DNA of 64,000 bases from Chytridium lagenaria (GCA_025449115.1 JAHLKC010000101.1:1-64000), one strand, 5' to 3'; counted from the first letter of the stretch, positions 36,052 to 48,185 are shown. Program-made: numbers and translations. Notes: generated by a model not told the origin, from the letters alone.

Positions 36052-39000
36052 ATGACCATCACACCCATTCAGATCCGTGCAAGCGACATCAAAACCTTTG
36101 ATCCAAAGCCCATCGGAAGGGGTAGCTTCGGAGTCGTCTTTCGGGCAAAGTAAGAAACGACCCTCTTCAAACCTCTATCTTTTGTTGTTAAATCCGTCTT
36201 AAAGATATGGGAACGACTTTGTCGCCATCAAACGATTAGCCAACAGCGCTGGAGCCACCAAAGCCACCATCGATGGTTTCAAAACCGAAGCTTCAACATT
36301 AGTCCAACTCAACCATCCTCGAATCGTTCGAATCCTCGGCATCGTCATCGAAGATGAACAAGTCTCCATAGTGATGGAGGTAAATACAAGTCTACCCACC
36401 CACACCAAATCCCTCTAACACGTATCCCTCCTTAGTACATGCCTGACGGTTGTCTCCTCTCTTACTACCACGCAAATGCCAACCCCAAACCCTCCATCAC
36501 CACCCGTCTCGCTCTCTCTATGGACATTGCAGCCGGTATGGCGTTCCTCCATTCACAGGACCCACCCGTGCTGCATCGGGATTTGAAGACACCGAATATC
36601 CTAGTCAGGAGGGATGCGAGTGGTGATGTGCGTGCGAAAATCAGTGATTTGGGGTCAGCGGCCGTCATAAGATTGTCGACGATCACGTCGATGATGGGGT
36701 CGGTGATGATGGAGAGGGATAGAGAGAAAAGGACGCTTGTTGGGACATATCTTTATATGGCACCGGAGTTGAGTGGAGCGAGGATAAGAGTAGGAGATAC
36801 TTTATAATTGCCTTTGTTTCTCGTTGTCATATTTACGTTTTACTGACATGACTTTGTTTTTTTTCCTACCCGTCCTCTACCATCCTCACCAGTATCGTTG
36901 CGAAACCGACGTTTTTGCATTCGGTGTCGTTCTCTCCGAAATCGCTAGCTGGGAAGGTCCCTACGGCATCCCCATGGAAGAATTTAACCACACCCTTTTC
37001 AATGACTGTCGTTCCAGAAAGGAACCGTTCCCCATTGACCTTGAAGACGTACCGGAACCCTTCCACGACCTTGTATCCGGGTGCTTATCGGTGGATCCGA
37101 AAGCGAGACTAACGTTTTCGGAGATCAGTGAGGCGTTGGAACGGATGAATGAAGCAACGGATGAAGGAGCTGGGGAGGGGAGTGTGGAAGGGGAGGGGTG
37201 CGTGACGAATTATCAAAGGAAGGGGTTAAGGAGCTTAGTGAGGAGAATGCGGGGACGATGTTTTGGGCGGTTTCGCCGACACATATCCCAACAGCTATGG
37301 AGAGAACGAAGGAAACACTAAAGGCGCAGAAGCCACTTAATAGCCCATGTATAGGACTTAAAGATAAACTGGAAGGCAAGAACACCTTGGGACAGAACGC
37401 CGTCACTATTCCCGTGGAAACAAAACCAACACCTTTAGAAACGTCCACGCCTGCACAACCAGAAACAGTGACACTTGAGCCCAAGATACAGCGAAAAAAC
37501 GAGGTTTATGAAGATGTTGCCGTCCCATCTAAGGCTGATGAGGTTGCGGCGGCGAAACTGAACGTACCGACAAAGGTTGAAGAAGGAATGATCACGCAGA
37601 ATCCCTTTGACATGACTATCGTTGAAGCTATCCCACCTGCATATCAAACGTTGGTGAGCGACTGGCTCCAAAATCCTCGAAATGAGCAAAAATCTATGGA
37701 TGTGAAGAAATCCGAATCTTCATTTGCACAGAAAAAACAGAATACCAAAACGTAAGCATAGTTTCTGTCAGTAATATGATCTTTATACTTATTATCTTTT
37801 TAACTAAAACGATGTCTACTTATTAGAAAACACCACAGAGTAATGATATGCAAGAGCCAAACTATGATATGTTTTTGAACACGGTCGCGATGTATGCATG
37901 CCTTTTTTGTTGGGAGGATTTGACAGTTTGATAACCGCCTTTCCTTAACTCCATTCTTTTCACACCAAATAGAGTAGTACAGGATTACATCCAAACGACG
38001 ATGACGAAATAGCAGTATTCGTCGGAGATCAAGTGGAAGTATTGTACGTGTTCATCTTCCGTTTCTTCTCAATGTAATAAATGCTTTCGCTAGATCCGTC
38101 TACGCCGATGGGTGGGGTATTGGTCAAAACCTCTCGACTAATAGAATCGGTCTGCTACCCCTGATTCTACTTAACGAAATGACTGCCGTTAAGGTCTTTG
38201 GTCTCACGGAAGCTGCACCTGAGTACCAGGAAAATGATGCTGGGCTACAGGTGTCAGATACAACATTAGTGGAGTGAGTTCCGTTTCCCCGTTGGACGTG
38301 TCTAATTCACCTAACGTTATAATTTACAGCAGTGGGACCCCTACTGCATCCGTTGAGCCAAAAAGTGGCTTCGAAGATTATAAGACGGAGGCCCAGAGAG
38401 GAGATTGTGAAGCTCAAAATAAGTAGGTCCTTTCGCAAGACATTGGAGAAAATTTACTCTTCTTGGGCTACTAGGCTCGGATCATGCTACCTTACGGGCG
38501 ATGGGGTGAAGAAAGATCTTATAACACTGCTCTTTACTGGTTTCGACAGGCGGCTGACGGAGGATGTATACCGGCTCTCACAAAGTATAATTTTTTTTTT
38601 TATTTTTTTAAAATAATCACCAGCTAACGCCATGCTTGCATTCAGTGTCGGCATATTTTACTCTACTGGTGAGCTCTTAAAAAAAGATATGCCAGAAGCC
38701 GTCTCGTGGTTTCAAAAAGCCGCGGATAAAGGAGATAGTGAGGGGCAGCTGAGGTAACGCCAAGTCAAAGAGTTTACTTACCATAAATCAAAGGCTTGGG
38801 CTTTGCTATCAAGTGGTGAGGTATTTGAGAGGGATGATCAGGAGGCCGTCAAGTATTTTACTTTGGCAGCGGAGCAGGGCAATTCAGAGGCTGAAAGAAG
38901 GTGAGAGGATTATTTTTTTTTGACATTTGTCCGTTTCTCATCACGCTTTATGTAGATTGGGGGCTTGTTGTTACACTGGACAAGGGGTTGAAAAGGATAC

Positions 39001-41048
39001 TAAACTTGCCATGCATTGGTGGCAGTTGGCAGCTGATAAAAACAATGCTTTAGCGCAGTGCGAGTAAGTGATGTGGAAGAGTTGACCTTGAATTTATGCG
39101 ACCCTTCAGTCTCGGCTTTATGTACTATGATGGTGAGAAGGATGTGGTTGAACGCAATCACGCGCTTGCGAAGCACTGGCTCGAGAAATCAGCAAACCAT
39201 GGAGTCGCGGCTGCGCAGGATCTGTTAAGTTTTTTTTTTGTTGTTTTTTTTTTTTTTATGAACATCGATAATTTTATTTTAACAGGCTTGGGAGTTGCTA
39301 TATGTGGGGTCTTGGCGTTGATATTGATTATCAATCTGCGATATGTGGTATCGAAAGGCTGCGATGCTGGGGTTTGTGAACGCACAATACAAGTGGGGTT
39401 CATTCTTTTCCCTTTCTTGCTCTTAATTGCTTGTAGCCTCGGGTTCTATACGACAAGATCGAAAAAGACGCCATCACCAGCGAATACTGGCTTCAAAAGG
39501 CGGCCGACAAGGACATGTATCCGCAAAAGAGAGGTAAAGAGGTCTACAACCCGGTTCTCACCTTTCTGCCTTAGAATTAATTCTCTTGGTGAGAAGAGCG
39601 ACACGGATTCCAAAGCGATTCTTGAGCTCTTAATGAGGCGGAGAAGGTAATGCGGATGCACAGTGTAGACTTGGGAAATGCTTTTCGAGTGGGAAGGTTG
39701 TGGAGAAAAAGGACGACATTGCTGTGAAATGGTATCAGGCTGCGGCGGATCAGGGACATGATGAAGCGCAATTTATGTAATTTATTTTTCCTTTTTTACT
39801 TCGCTGATATCCTTGTTTTTTTTTAGGCTTGGAATCTCTTATGAGTTTGGAGTTGGAGTCAAGAAAGATCTTTACCAGGCTCTTCGATGGTATGTGCAAT
39901 CTGCATCGTCCGGACACGTGTTAGCGAACTTTAGGTAAGGTTTTTCTTTTCTACAAAGCTAAAGATAATAGGATTGGGAAGCATTATGCACACAACCCAA
40001 AGATTTCTGCGCAAATGTAAGTTCTGTTAAAGTTTTAGATTCACCTTTTAACTTGCTGTTGGGATACAGCGCTTTGACGGAACGCACGGTCGACCTCCTA
40101 AAAAATCAGGCATTGACTGTTCAGTGGTATAAAAAGCGGCACAGAAAGGCTACGCTGAAGTTCAAAATGCGTATGTTTATCAATCCCCTTGCTCTTGTTT
40201 GACGTTTTATGTCATAGGTTGGGCATTTCGTTCAAGTTCGGACACTGGGTTGAGGCTAATATGGAGGAAGCTGTGAAATGTTTCCGGGAAGCTGCGGAAG
40301 GAGGGAGTCTTGATGCATACGTAAAGTAAGTTTCTTTTGTATATTCCTGTTCTGACACATCTATCGCTAGCATGGGGCATTGCTACCGAAATGGTAATGG
40401 CGTCGAGAAAGATCTTGATCTCGCTATTTTTTGGTACGAGAAGGCTGTCGACAAGGAGCACGCGGAAGCTCAGTATATGTACATTTGATTATTTTTGTAT
40501 TCAAGCCTAACCGTCCTTATAGTCTCGGAACTTGCTATTCACAGGGTACAGGTGTTAAAGTGGATTTAGAGATCGCAGTAAGTTTATACTTTGAGGCTGC
40601 TCAATCCGGACACGCAATTGCTCATAACAGGCATGTTTAAGTATTCCGATGATTCACTAACTGTCTTTTAGCCTTGGACTTTGCTTTCAACACGGTCTCG
40701 GTACAGAGGTGAACCTTAAAAAAGCTGTAGAAATGTACCAGAAAGCCGCTGAGAACGGTTTCGCTAACGCGCAATGGAAGTAAGTTATATTTTGTGTTCA
40801 TACGCTTATTACAAAGTCTTGGAATTTGCTATCGCTATGGAATTGGAGTTGATGAAAATCGAAAGTTGTCGGCGTGTTGGCAAGTTGAGGCGGTGAATAA
40901 CGGATACCGCATCTCCAACGAACAGTACGTAAAAAGCACTTTGATTTGAGAGTAACCGTGAGATAGCCTTAAGAAACTTTATGATGACTTGAATGACGAT
41001 GATGATGTGTCAACTCCGACCTTTGAGGGAGGGTCAAGGGTGCTTTGA
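36052..41048 (+). CDS. protein kinase - SH3 - Sel1-repeat protein
   Basis: A many-exon gene of about 5 kb. Kinase domain: glycine loop GRGSFGVVFRA, VAIKRLA (ATP-binding Lys), catalytic loop HRDLKTPNIL, metal motif DLG in place of DFG, activation region GTYLYMAPEL, and FAFGVVLSEI. All key residues of an active tyrosine-kinase-like Ser/Thr kinase are present. A Pro/Glu/Lys-rich linker (37200-37750) leads to an SH3 domain split over two exons (near 37975-38160), with DEIAVFVGDQVEV and DGWGIGQNLSTNRIGLLP. From 38474 to 40925 come about 16 Sel1-like repeats of the form LGxCYxxGxGVxKDxxxAxxWYxxAA. The protein ends in a short acidic tail (DDLNDDDD) with a stop at 41048. Frame changes are needed near 37190, 38515, 39340, 39445 and 39630. 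Likely a signalling scaffold; partners unknown. Confidence 0.8.
38474..40925 (+). repeat. Sel1-repeat exon array (about 16 units)
   Basis: Repeats start near 38474, 38644, 38794, 38956, 39108, 39284, 39436, 39570, 39672, 39827, 39973, 40218, 40372, 40526, 40673 and 40817. Most are coded by a separate exon of about 105-125 bp between introns of about 40-75 bp, with the splice site falling just before the conserved Leu-Gly of each unit. Examples: LGTCYSQGTGVKVDLEIAVS, LGLCFQHGLGTEVNLKKAVE, LGISYEFGVGVKKDLYQALR. The units near 39570 and 39672 share one exon. The unit near 39973 is poorly preserved. Confidence 0.7.
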
Positions 41049-41687
41049 CCCGTTAACCGGTGTATACTTTTGCGACGTTGAACCTCCCTTTTCCCTTTCT
41101 TACCGCCCGGCTTTGATGCACTGTTCTTTCTCATTATCCTGTCTATTAATCCATTTAATGCAACTTTGGCCTCTTACTTTTATTTATAACTTGGAAGCTG
41201 TAGCTAACTTTTTACGTTTTGTGAACTGCCCTGCATGGCTACTGTATCCATGTCAGACTGTGAGGCGTGAGATGCAATGTACACTAATATCTTTTCGCTT
41301 TATATAAATACTCCCTTGATGGTACTCAAGGGCCAAGGCAACGTTGCAGTTCAATTGATGCGTTTAGCCCGAAACAACAGCTTGCACAAACACTTTCTCT
41401 CTTGTTTGGGATTGTCAACTCAATTAAATGAATTTGACAATTTTCCTTAAAAGGACAAACAAGTGGAGCGAACACAAAAGAATTGTTTGTACAACCTGTG
41501 TGTGTTTTGTGTTCGTCAATTTTGCAAAATGAAGCCACTCTTGCTGTCTCGCCTGTTCGGTTTTCCTCTTCTCAACCACTCATTAACTCCTATTCCACAA
41601 AATAGATAAAAGACGGGATCCTGCGAGTCCGTCAACTTCACACCTTTCCTCTTAGAATAGATACTACAGATATACAGATATAACATA
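41049..41687. other. intergenic, deacetylase promoter
   Basis: No gene. ATAGATAAAAGAC near 41603, about 85 bp before the ATG at 41688, is a plausible TATA-like element. Confidence 0.4.
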
Positions 41688-43358
41688 ATGTTTTACTTCA
41701 CCGCAAGCAAGATTGCACTCATTGCTGCCATCTCTGCATCATCCGTTATTGCTGCCCCACAAGCAGCTGCTACCACCCGCCACACCCGTCACAACATACA
41801 AGGCTTGTCCCGATCCCCTCTACCCCTCTTGCGAATCTCTCCCACTTCCCGCCACACAACTACTGGAACGAAAACTTCAAGGTATGCAGCATATCGTCCC
41901 CCCATGCAATTTGTTAATGATCTTTATTCTTCTTAATAGGTTCCTGAACCCCCTGTCATCGCTGACTGGGTCAAATGGGTGCGAGAGAGAGAGAACCCCA
42001 TCTACCCTATTGATGTCAAGCCCGTCTCGCCTAATGGTACTTTTGGGGAGCTTCTTCTCCGCATCCAACAAGCGTGGTCTTACCTGGATTGACCCTGAGA
42101 ACTTGCTACCGAGCTTTGTGGGTGCACAGATGGAAGTGGGCCTTTACGTAAGTTGAATGGATTCTTTCTTTTACAAGTGCAGGCATGCTGACTTGATTAG
42201 TTTCGATGACGGACCCAGGGATCTTACAAGAGACTTTCTTGCACTTCTCGACCGTTACAACATCAAAGCAACCTTTTTTGTTGTTGGATCCAACGTCGTT
42301 GCCAGCTCTGTGTACAGGCAAAACTTGAAGGCTGCCTACGATGCCGGCCACCAGATTGCGTAAGTGCCTCACATCCCCTCCTTGTTGGTGAAAACATCCT
42401 TGTTGACTAATGCTAACTACTTTTGTCAGTCTCCATTCCTGGACTCACGCCCACAGCACTTCTCAGTCCACTGATGTGCTCATTAGTGAGGTCATCTACT
42501 CTGCCAAGGCAGTCTTTGAGACTATTGGAAAGGTACCCCGTTACTACCGTAATCCCTGTAAGTATTGACAACCAAATTGCTACGCCTTTCAAAAAACTTG
42601 AGCCCTTACCCATTCCCTTTTCAGACGCCGACCTTGATGACCGTACCCGTAACCTTATGGTCGCCTTCGGTCTCCGCACCGCCCTCTGGAACGCTGACTC
42701 CAGCGACACCGGCGCCGTCTTCTCCGTCAACGACGCAATCAAAACTCGCCCTGACGGCACCCCCTTCTACGACCAAACCCTCTGGACAGCCGTCAACGTC
42801 ACCCAACGTTTCCGCGAAATCGCCACCGTCGGTTTCCAACCCCTCGTCCCTGGCGGTGCAACCGGCGTCACCTGGGTTCCTCAAGCCCCTGCCGCCGTTC
42901 GCGCCGGCGCACCCGCTGAAGGCCCCTACGTTGGTTTCATCTCCCTTCAACACGAAACCATCAAGACTCAACTCGAGATTGCTGAAGCCATCATTCCGTT
43001 GATTCTTAACGGTACGGAACCCAACTTTAACCTGCCACAACCTGCCACCACCTTGCCTGCTACCACTACTCGAGTGTCGACCGAGACAGCTTCCGCGACC
43101 ACCACCGCGGCGCCCGTCCAAACTGCTAGAACGTTTATTCCGGCGACAGTTGCTGAGTGTGATGGAGATGACAGGAGGAGGTATTTCGATGAGAGTGAGC
43201 CGTTTGCAAAGTTTATTGCGGGGATCAAGTTGCCGTTACATCCTATTCCTACTCAGCCCTCTTCTGGAGCTGCACACGGTCTTGTGGTGTCAGGATCTTG
43301 GGTTGCTGGCGCTGTTGCTGCTGTTATGGGTGCTTTTGTTGCCGGTTTATGGGCATAG
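41688..43358 (+). CDS. chitin deacetylase-like protein 1 (secreted, membrane-anchored)
   Basis: Polysaccharide deacetylase (NodB, CE4) family; would convert wall chitin toward chitosan. Signal peptide MFYFTASKIALIAAISASS..AAPQ; KACPDPLYPSC; VIADWVKWV; PIYPIDVKPVSPNG. Catalytic motifs: FDDGP (motif 1, after an intron at about 42150-42199), the HSWTHAHS metal His pair (42430-42455), RYYRNP then DLDDRTRN (motif 3), WNADSSDT (motif 4) and FISLQHE (motif 5). The region after about 43020 is Thr/Ala-rich, followed by TVAECDGDDRRRYF and a hydrophobic C-terminus (VAGAVAAVMGAFVAGLW) fit for a GPI signal or membrane anchor. The first 500 bp need several frame changes (near 41795, 41845, 42045, 42105, 42140), more than the rest of the gene. 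The 3' half is open. Confidence 0.8.
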
Positions 43359-43923
43359 GATATGTATTGTTGCTGATACATTGTTTCGTGCCTATTCGCA
43401 TCTTTTTCAGTTTCAACTCCTTACTATTCACCAATGCTTTATTACAAGTTACCTTCCTGTAAAACCCGACTTTTCTTGTTGGCCTTAGACTCATTTATCA
43501 GTTTAACGCTCATGTTATCGTAGTCTTTCCGCCATGAACTGATTTGTTCAATATAATAAACACAATTTAGATGCTGACCATATTCTGTGCAGCGACATTG
43601 TCTTTTTTCTTCCTCTTCTTTTATCATACCCCCAAGATGAAGCTAACTCAATTATAAACATTAGACAGCCGCTTTACCAAGTGTTACTTTAATTGCTAAA
43701 TCTGTGTTTCTTCTTTCCGCGTTTTTGCTTTTGTAGTTATGTGTTTTATTGTAAATAGTATTCAAATGTGACATATCGATAATCTTAAAAGTATTCTTTT
43801 GTCCCAACATGAACGTCACGGTTTCATTAATGTTATCCTTTTTCGTGTAAGACAGATATTACATCATCCAGCCCCCTCAGCTCTATCGTCACATTATTCG
43901 TGACTTTATGCCCGCGTAATATT
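43359..43923. other. intergenic between convergent genes
   Basis: 3' flanks, A/T-rich, no gene seen. Confidence 0.5.
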
Positions 43924-44424
43924 TTAAATATACCCCACCCCCGCTTCATCTATCTCCTCAACATTAAAATCACAATCGGTAAAGGCGACCAAATCCACAT
44001 TCTCACGTCTTCCAAAACACTTCAATACATCCCCACAATGCAACCTCATCATATCCTCCCTCCCAGCCGTCAACACCTCCGCCAACCTCGGCGTCGCATC
44101 CGGCATAAACCGATACACCCACGCCACGAATGATTTCGGTTGAGTGACGAGGTATCCGGGTGCGTAGAGTTTCAGGGAAACGTCCATGTTATTCGCGAGA
44201 CGGTGGGTCGCTGGGAAGAGGGAGACGGGGAGATGGTGGAAGGCGGTGGTGGGGTTTGGGCGGAGGGTGGGGAGATGGGAGAAGAGGGATTCAAGGATGA
44301 AGGAGAGGTGGATGTCGTGGGTGAAGAGGAGGATGAGAGTGCGGAGTTCTGGGGGAGGTTGGTAAGGGGGGTGAGGGAGCGCATGGGCTTTTGTTGTAGG
44401 ATGATTATGGCTGATGTGTGACAC
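43924..44424 (-). CDS. hypothetical protein related to the N-terminus of the ankyrin gene at 45141
   Basis: An intact 166-codon frame. Residues about 24-75 (PPELRTLILLFTHDIHLSF, then LESLFSHLP and HHLPVSLFPATHRLAN) align with the N-terminal module of the ankyrin gene at 45141-45987 (LPLELRRRILIHNSNLALS, LESIWSCLPN, LPISLFPASA). That module resembles an F-box-like helical start, but this is weak. The C-terminal half (PKSFVAWVYRFMPDATPRL, MMRLHCGDVLKCFGRR) lacks clear ankyrin repeats. It may be a shortened paralog or substrate-adaptor-like protein; function unknown. Confidence 0.55.
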   Translation of the reverse strand: MSHISHNHPTTKAHALPHPPYQPPPELRTLILLFTHDIHLSFILESLFSHLPTLRPNPTTAFHHLPVSLFPATHRLANNMDVSLKLYAPGYLVTQPKSFVAWVYRFMPDATPRLAEVLTAGREDMMRLHCGDVLKCFGRRENVDLVAFTDCDFNVEEIDEAGVGYI

Positions 44425-45140
44425 GGAAATGAGCCCAGATTTTTGATCAAAAACAAATCGGCATCAGGCCATTCAGGTATGTTGACGTATCCTTGAATAT
44501 CGCGTTACTCTAACGGCGAGCGGTGCGATGTTAACGAAAGTAGTCCACAAATCACATTAAAAGTCACTTTAAGTGCACGGTGCTATAAAAGTTTGCCAGT
44601 GCATCTTTCCTGTATGCACTTAAACGATACCCACTATTTTCTCGACCCTCCCCTCCCCAAACTCCGTCTTCTCCAACCCCCATGTCTATTCCCTCCTTTC
44701 TAAAGTGTAACGTCCCAATCTATTCCCTCCCTCCTAAAGTGTAACGTCCCAACAGGCTTCTAAAAAACAGGGTTCACATCCTTTGACGAAAAAAAAAACC
44801 CAATTAAAAGGGCTTCCGTACAATAGAGAAAAGTAACTATGGATCATAGAATCCTCACCCACGACAACATTATCCATCACTTCTGTCAAAGCGCAATAAT
44901 CCCAATCTGCATTAGAAACCGGATCACATTCAAGGATCTATTCGCCTCACCGAGTCCATACACCCAGTTTTGGTCGCGTAGGAGCTTAACATCCTCCCTT
45001 TAAACTCCACCCCAGCTGCGCAGCGAAGATGGCTATGTGTGGGATTCTATTATCCAAACTGCGTAATAAAACCACTTTTGACGGTAAGCCTTTTCCACAC
45101 ATCCTCCATTTCAGTGCTGGCAGAACACTAATGAATGAAT
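44425..45140. other. intergenic
   Basis: Contains a short direct repeat near 44690-44755 (ATTCCCTCC..CTAAAGTGTAACGTCCCAA twice, about 36 bp apart). No gene seen, though an extra 3' exon of the ankyrin gene cannot be excluded. Confidence 0.4.
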
Positions 45141-45987
45141 TCACACATGTCCCTTTTCAGCCGCACAATCCATTGTAATCGATTCCGATGCCAGAATCGT
45201 CCGCCGTTTAACGATAAGCTGAGTTAAAAACTCAACGAGATCAACGTATCCCCTTTGAGCAGCAACCGCCACGTCCTCATCACCGATACACACGTCCATC
45301 CCCTTTGCTTCACACAAAAACTTGACCACACCCACATGGCCTCGGGTCAATGCCGTCCACATGGCAATAGGCGTACACCCCTCTTGCCGATTCTCATACA
45401 AAAACTTCACCACGTCTAAATGTCCATTCTCGGCAGCCTTGTCCATTGCAAACGTGGTGCAAGTTCCACCTTCAATATGGAGGAAACGGACAATCCGGAG
45501 GTGACCTCGTTCAGAGGCTTTATCCATGATGGATCCCCATGGACTCACATCGCGACCTTTCATGCCTCTATGTAAAAGAGTGATAATGTCCAACCGTCCT
45601 TCCGCCGACGCATCGTCGATGCATACCATCGCCTCTTTTTGAAAGTAAACACACATCCAGGCTGCTACTAGACGTGACGCTTTTGGAATGTCGAGTGCAA
45701 ATCCTTCCAGTGCGTTTTTGATTGAAGGGTTGAGGTGTGGGCGTTGTTGGATGTGTTTTTGCGATTGTGGCGGAGGCTGGGAAGAGAGAGATGGGGAGCG
45801 TTGGGAGGAGGCTTGAGGGGGACTCAGAGCGGTTGGGGAGGCAGGACCATATGGATTCGAGGTAGATGGATAGAGCGAGGTTTGAGTTGTGGATGAGGAT
45901 GCGTCGACGAAGTTCGAGGGGGAGTCGGGAGATGGGATGGAGGTCTCGATTTGGCATCATTTCTGTCGCACCAAATGCATAAAGCAT
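45141..45987 (-). CDS. ankyrin-repeat protein
   Basis: N-terminal module LPLELRRRILIHNSNLALS shared with the gene at 43924, then HLNPSIKNALEGFALDIPKAS. About five ankyrin-like repeats follow, with helices such as ASAEGRLDIITLLHRGM, ASERGHLRIVRFLH, AAENGHLDVVKFLYENRQ, ALTRGHVGVVKFLCEAKG and AQRGYVDLVEFL. The consensus (ARxGHLDVVKFLxE) is the form common in fungi and amoebae. A single frame change near 45760 joins the two halves. The frame ends at AAEKGHV-stop at 45141; since GTGTG follows the final GH codons, a further 3' exon is possible. Likely protein-binding; partner unknown. Confidence 0.75.
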
Positions 45988-46845
45988 ATGTAGGCCTGGA
46001 AAAAGTTATAAAGTAACGTTGGTGCCGTGCATACGTGGAAGGAAATAAAACTACTTCGAAGTCATCACATCATGTTTAATACGCAACATGCTTCCCATCC
46101 CTCCAGAGATATCTTTACAATGTTGTTCTTTCAAAAAAAAAAACAACATTAATTCCAAATCTCAGGCAGGGTTTGGCCATTTCCTGGCTGGTAAAGTGGA
46201 ATTTTATGCCGACCGTCTTTGACTCAGCTAAACGCGCATCAAGAAAAATAGAGATTCAAATGACTTCATCAAGTTTTCACGGATTCGCGGCTATTAAATC
46301 ATGATTGCGATTCGAGAGTAGCAAACCTTGCAGTGATTTGTAGCAAAATATTATGCCACAACTTAGAAGGTTTGACGCTTAAGATGTAACTAGTTATCAG
46401 CATCTTGCATAAACTTGGTAGCATGGAATTAACAAAGACTAGGAAAACACTGTTAGACGATCGCGAAATCATACAAATTTGTGATTTTATACTGCTTTTA
46501 TTTAACTTCTAAATACTGTAAATGTAAACAAAGACCAAGGAAAAGATGCTCCGACAGGAGTTGACCAACAAACTTTAGAAAATGTGAGGGAAAAGGGATG
46601 TAAGGAAGCCTAGAATGGACAACAAGAAGACAAAAAAAATCTAAAATCTAAAATAACTGCGTCAAAAAAATAAAAAGGAAAGACAGGAGTTACGAATTTT
46701 GCAAATGTGAGGAAAAGAAAAAGAGGTCACATTCTACAAGTCTCTTATCGTGACATCTAAAGCAGGAGGGTTTGAGGTCTATATAGTGATAATAATGTTG
46801 GACGGCGAGGAGACGGAACATGGGGTCTTGCAGAAGCCATCACAA
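45988..46845. other. intergenic, A/T-rich
   Basis: 5' flank of the ankyrin gene and 3' flank of the repeat gene. No coding signal; A-rich around 46600-46680. Confidence 0.5.
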
Positions 46846-47954
46846 TTACTCGTGAATCGGGGTTCCAGAGGGAGGGGCAGGCGAGCCAGAGGGTGCAGGG
46901 GCCGTACCCGCGGTGAGGGTTATGTTATCAATTGGTGAGCCAGAGGGAGGAGGGGCAGGCGAGCCAGAGGGTGCAGGGGCTGTACCCGCGGTAAGTGTGA
47001 TGATGTTGATTGGTGAGCCAGAGGGAGGAGGAGCAGGCGAGCCAGAGGGTGCAGGAGCCGTACCCGCGGTAAGTGTGATGATGTTGATTGGTGAGCCAGA
47101 GGGAGGAGGAGCAGGCGAGCCAGAGGGTGCAGGAGCCGTACCCGCGGTGAGTGGATGATGTTGATTGGTGAGCCAGAGGGAGGAGGAGCAGGCGCGCCAG
47201 AGGGTGCAGGAGCCGTACCCGCGGTGAGTGTGATGATGTTGATTGGTGAGCCAGAGGGAGGAGGGGCAGGCGAGCCAGAGGGTGCAGGAGCCGTACCCGC
47301 GGTGACTGTGATGATGTTGATTGGTGAGCCAGAGGGAGGAGGAGCAGGCGAGCCAGAGGGTGCAGGAGCCGTACCCGCGGTGAGTGTGATGATGTTGATT
47401 GGTGAGCCAGAGGGAGGAGGGCAGGCGAGCCAGAGGGTGCAGGAGCCGTACCCGCGGTAAGGGTTATGTTATCAATCGGTGAGCCAGAGGGTGCAGGAGC
47501 CGTACCCGCGGTAAGTGTGATGATGTTGATTGGTGAGCCAGAGGGAGGAGGGGCAGGCGAGCCAGAGGGTGCAGGGGCCGTACCCGCGGTGAGTGTGATG
47601 ACGTTAATTGGTGAGCCAGAGGGAGGAGGGGCAGGCGAGCCAGAGGGTCCAGGAGCCGTCACAGTGAGAGTTATGTTATCAATTGGAGAGCCAGAGGGAC
47701 GGGGAGGGACAGGCGAAACGGTTGCAGTTGGAAAGACAGCAGTCACGACCGCAGTGGATGCTTTAGGAGGGCGCGGGTACCCTCTCTTCTCAAGCTGATG
47801 GGCGTCGACTGGGATAGCTTGGACCTTTAGAAGCAAGTGTTAGTTATAAATGATTGTAAAACACGATATAAGTATCACATACCGTGCAGGTGGAGGCGAT
47901 GTAGGCTAGAGCAAACATGGCCTTCATCATAGTTAGCTTGGTGATGCTGATCAT
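46846..47954 (-). CDS. secreted repeat protein with Kex2-type site and 26-residue Pro/Ser/Gly/Thr repeats
   Basis: Exon 1 (47883-47954) encodes a signal peptide (MISITKLTMMKAMFALAYIA). A 58-bp GT-AG intron leads to exon 2 (46846-47824), which continues VQAIPVDAHQLEKRGYP. LEKR is a good Kex2-like (Lys-Arg) processing site. The mature part is about ten copies of a 26-residue unit, PAPSGSPAPPPSGSPINI followed by ITLTAGTA. It ends GTPIHE with a TAA at 46846. Two frame changes inside the array (near 47417 in a G run and near 47151) are one-base differences from sister units, so the continuous repeat frame is probably real. No family recognised. It resembles low-complexity wall or extracellular-matrix proteins; a TATA element lies upstream. 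Confidence 0.75.
46860..47690 (-). repeat. 78-bp coding minisatellite
   Basis: Units of 78 bp (26 codons) are marked by ACCCGCGG, recurring near 46913, 46987, 47065, 47143, 47218, 47296, 47374, 47451, 47508 and 47584. Copies differ by a few synonymous or conservative changes, and one unit near 47480 lacks about 21 bp. 78 is a multiple of three, so gain or loss of units keeps the frame. The opposite strand is also mostly open but encodes only the repeat's mirror (GEPEGAGAVPAV). Confidence 0.85.
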
Positions 47955-48036
47955 TTTGTAAAGGTGAAAGTAGACTAAAGGTGGAAGAGGATTGGGTGAG
48001 TGTAAGTGAGTGTATGAAGCTTTAGTGGGGATTCTT

Positions 48037-48050
48037 CCCCTTTATATATA
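48037..48050 (-). promoter_or_regulatory. TATA box of the secreted repeat gene
   Basis: On the minus strand TATATATAAAGGGG lies about 85 bp before the ATG at 47954. This is a strong TATA sequence at a plausible distance if the leader is about 50 nt. Confidence 0.5.
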
Positions 48051-48185
48051 GAACAAAATAAAGCAGCATACACTGTTAAACGCACCCTTCTTAAACAAAC
48101 TTCAAGACAACGTGTCTCTCGCGTCAATCTCCCCACGACTAAGTGGCTGTTAACTCATCAACATGTGTAGGGTAATGCTTAACTC

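Noticed and set aside
46913..47798. Plus-strand open frames over the secreted-repeat gene (GEPEGGGAGEPEGAG)
   Set aside because: They are the antisense of the 78-bp repeat. The minus strand has signal peptide, intron, Kex2 site and stop, whereas the plus frames lack any of these.
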